From Hericium rajendrae (taxonomy: Eukaryota; Basidiomycota; Agaricomycetes; Russulales; Hericiaceae): a DNA stretch of 64,000 bases. The stretch spans positions 2,046,001-2,110,000 of the forward strand of contig CM065886.1 of assembly GCA_033439255.1 (NCBI GenBank), given 5' to 3'. This document shows, piece by piece, positions 61,247-64,000 of the stretch. The position numbers and the translations under genes were made by a program. Each line of letters begins with the position of its first letter. Position 1 is the stretch's first letter. The notes beneath the pieces are model-generated. The model searched no databases. It saw nothing but the letters and a program-made list of their open reading frames with translations, and was not told where the DNA came from.

Positions 61247-61720
61247 CCATCGTAATAATAATCTTCATACCAGTTCCCAGCCGTGCATCCATCGTGTCCA
61301 GGATGCGCTGTGCCAAGTTTTCAGGCCGTGCTAGCGTCGTTGGGATCCCAAAAGATATCCGGTGTTTTCATGTTGAACGTTAGCATGCAAAGTGTTCATC
61401 ATCGGAAAGGAATCGGGTTTCCTGGCGTCTGCAGTCAGTTAGTCGCTTACGCTCAACGCGCGAAGAAACACCCCAACATCACGACCGCAGCCCCCACGTG
61501 GACGCGTTGAACGTTGATACAATGTGTGAAGATGCGGATTCAAGCCGAAAAGTGTAGTGACTGAAATGGGCTTTGCAGAAGACCCTGAGGAGGCTTGCTA
61601 GTGGACACAGCGTGGATGTGTTCGGCGCCAAATGCATTGAGGAATGCAGGGAGTGCACCATAGCCGAAGCCTTGCATGGACAAGTGCATATGGGGTCGAT
61701 TGGCCTGTTAAAAACCACTC
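61247..61720 (-). CDS. probable minus-strand exons of an unrecognised gene
   Basis: Minus-strand segments read ANRPHMHLSMQGFGYGALPA.. to ..AEHIHAVSTSKPPQ (about 61720-61590) and, after likely introns, ..RPENLAQRILDTMDARLGTG then MKIIITME with a stop at about 61247. They look like conserved protein sequence, but splice phases could not be joined with confidence and no family was recognised. Coordinates are approximate. Confidence 0.3.
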
Positions 61721-62342
61721 GTCTCATCACCTGTACAGCACTCGACCTTGACTTTGAAGTCTTCACGGGCGACACAAGATCCTGACGCGTAGGTGGCAAG
61801 AGGTGGCAAGCCACTGGTTTGGCAATTGATCCTCGATTCGCATTGCCCCTGCGCAAGGGCTAGCGTAGTAATTAAGAGGCGGAGTAGACAGGACTCAATC
61901 TTCATATGCACCTCGGGATAGACTGAGTCCATGATTTATGTAGCACTAGATAACAAGTAATATCAGTTTCTTTACGGGTTCGTATTATTTGAGTTTCACA
62001 CCTACCTTCGTCGTTGGCGCCGTGGCCAGTGCTAGTTGCGGAGTTGAGGCAGGCCAACGACAGTGGAAGTTAGACCCTTCAGGGTAATGCGAAAAGGCCA
62101 GCCTCGCACTCGAAGATTTGACATGGTGCAGATGTTACCTGCTGCGACTCACATCGAATTACAGAACCTTGAAAAGAGACGGCAAACTCGACTTCTAAAG
62201 GTATATCTTCTACATCTTCTGCGAATGAAACCACATACTTATGGATAAACACTCCTCCCATACTCTTCCCCATCGTCCATATTTTGTCATAAATTTCCAA
62301 GTGTCCTCTTCTCTACTGCCAGTAGCGTCCAAAAAGTGACAT

Positions 62343-63669
62343 CTAATAATGGACGTCGGAACACGCCCTGAGTCGCTGCGCGGCCTGCTCCGGTGTCAGA
62401 TCGCGCTGCGCCTCTGCCATCAATTCGAATCTGTACATGCATGTCAGCAGAAAACAAAAGAACGAGATAAAAGACACGAACCCGACTATAAATTTCTTCA
62501 CGCTCGCACTTCTCAGAAGAGGCGGGAAGAAGTGTAAGTGCAAATGAGCGACATCATCGTCGTCGTCTGCGTTGTCCTTTGCAGGGACAGGTCGCTGATG
62601 CATGCCCATAGAGTATGCGAACGAACAGGAAAACAAGTTGTCGTAACGGATAGTCATGGCCGAAAGGATCTTCGCAAACGAGATCTTTTCCTCGGGCGTC
62701 AGATGTACAAGGGAGGGAATGTGACGGTGGTGCGGAAGCACTGTACCAGCCATATTAGAAAAGAGAATACATGCTTGAAACGCGGATACACACATAGTAT
62801 CTCGAAAGGCCAGGTTGCCCACCAGGGCACCAAGGCTACCCAGTGTTCGTTCTGGACGACTACGCGGCCCTCATCGTGCGGGACGCTACGCTCATAGTGG
62901 ACATACTCGCACAGAAGGCAGGGTCTGCCGCGCGGCCCTCGAGGAGCCTCAGACGACGAGACATCGGGATTGTTCGCATAACGCTTCAGCGAAGCCAACT
63001 CGGTCGACGGAATCGTCGGCACTTCGGACAGAGACCACACTTGGCCATGAGGGTGCGGGTTCGAACAGCCCATCATCGCGCCCTTATTCTAAAGCGAGAG
63101 CAAAATCGAGATCGGCGTCGCATTCACATAACATCTGTCGTGGATGTACCTCAAATATCTGGACATACTTGATGCCGTCCTGAGTCCCGCGTTTGCGGTA
63201 GATGCTGACCCACTCCTCAATGATCTTCTCGATATCCTCGGCAGGGAGATGTGCAAGCGTCAGGTCATGTCGGGGATGGAAGATGATCACATCGCAATCG
63301 CCCTGGACAGGCTGGGTCGCCAACAAGGGGTGCGGGGCAACTGGCGCAAGGGGCCCAGGCGGGGGCAGGACGGCCGCAAAGTCGTTCCTGAACACCATCG
63401 TATGATCGTAGATGTCGTTCTTGTCGCCGCTTGCCCGAGAGTTTCCCGGGCAGAGATAGCAAGCCGGGTCATACTGCGGCAGGTTGGCAGGCTGAGGTGC
63501 CTCCGTCTGGCCTAGCCAGGGTCTCTTTGTGCGGTGAGGAGATACCAGAATATGCTCGTTCGTGAGGGGATTGACTGTAGATCGGGTTAGGAACAGATCG
63601 CAAGATTGGAAGCTGGCGTAACGCACAACGGCGATGCGAGTGTGTGGTGGGATCGAACTCTTCGGCCAT
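62343..63669 (-). CDS. GAL7: galactose-1-phosphate uridylyltransferase
   Basis: Start MAEEFDPTTHSHRR at 63669, then an exon with SFQSCDLFLTRSTVNPLTNE, HILVSPHRTKRPWLGQTEAP, YDPACYLCPGNSRASGDKN (zinc-site cysteines), DVIIFHPRHDLTLAHL, and IKYVQIFE. The active-site exon reads GAMMGCSNPHPHGQVWS, with the His-Pro-His nucleophile motif. Later exons carry RPCLLCEYVHYE, HLHLHFFPPLLRSASVKKFI, and a final exon ending ..RLRACSDVHY at 62343. Leloir pathway enzyme exchanging UMP between UDP-glucose and galactose-1-phosphate. No GAL1 or GAL10 neighbour is visible in the window. Several short introns, all minus strand. Confidence 0.94.
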
Positions 63670-64000
63670 TATGGGCTCTTAACGACAATAAGTCAACACG
63701 GTTACGGAGGATCGAAGCTGGATGCTTGAAACAAGACAAGCTGCAAGAGAGTTTTGGCCATCTTTGCTTTCCATATCATGCTCAAATCGAGTTTTCGGAG
63801 CAGGTGAGCCAAGATGCGACTCGGAAAATCTGTCGACGGCATTTCCGGCCCGCCCATTTCCGGTATGCAGACCGCTTCGGCGTCCTCGGCCACCGCGCGC
63901 TCTTTCCTAGTTTACGAGCATCGTCACGTCCGACGCGACCAGCGTTGCTCACTGCCTGCTCGGTCGTCTTTCATCCTTCTTTTCACTTTCTATCCGCTTG
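63670..64000. other. GAL7 upstream region at window edge
   Basis: 330 bp upstream of the GAL7 start, CT-rich towards the window end. No gene supported; a neighbour may begin beyond the window. Confidence 0.4.

Overview
The window looks like part of a basidiomycete (Agaricomycete) chromosome. Evidence: many 45-70 bp GT..AG introns, a KDZ-family transposase beside a TET/JBP dioxygenase (a pairing known from mushroom genomes), and a run of conserved fungal housekeeping genes. It falls into two parts: a nested transposon region (about 1-35 kb) and a compact gene-rich region (about 35.7-64 kb). All coordinates, splice sites and translations were worked out by eye; no alignment or search was run.

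Transposon region. Bases 1-2160 are AT-rich dispersed repeats. A GC-rich minisatellite (about 2400-2694 and 7904-8410) is interrupted by a gag-only LTR retrotransposon on the minus strand (2695-7899, two 821-bp LTRs, 4-bp target duplication GCGC). A second, older dispersed repeat (about 8540-9535 and 31946-32690) is split by a 22.4-kb insertion. That insertion starts and ends with 131-bp direct repeats of LTR type (9536-9666 and 31815-31945, one difference, flanked by CTAAT on both sides). Inside lies a 21.9-kb element (about 9731-31606) with inverted arms of 2.0-2.5 kb. The arms are built from a 43-44 bp tandem repeat with core TTGGCCAA.

Cargo of the 21.9-kb element, in order: gene C (-, 317 aa, unknown); a 742-aa Zn-cluster/coiled-coil protein (+); a large charged protein with a homeodomain-like WFRN motif (-); a 414-aa TET/JBP dioxygenase with all expected catalytic residues (+); a nine-exon KDZ transposase with an N-terminal CxC2-like cysteine cluster (+), carrying a 5-bp tandem duplication that shifts its frame; and small genes B and A (-, unknown). 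A 12-bp CpG-containing palindrome, ATGCCGCGGCAT, recurs through the element. This element is the most interesting part of the window.

Gene-rich region, in order: PEX6 (-), GAR1 (+), SAM50 (-), a bifunctional lysine-ketoglutarate reductase/saccharopine dehydrogenase (+), YME2 (-), a MATE transporter (+), an MFS transporter (+), a snurportin-1 homologue (-), mitochondrial ribosomal protein L16 (-), an unassigned minus-strand exon cluster, and GAL7 (-). Several neighbours are divergent pairs sharing short intergenic regions (PEX6/GAR1, SAM50/LKR-SDH, YME2/MATE). The functions are ordinary cell biology: peroxisome import, snoRNP and snRNP biogenesis, mitochondrial import, translation and genome maintenance, lysine breakdown and galactose metabolism.
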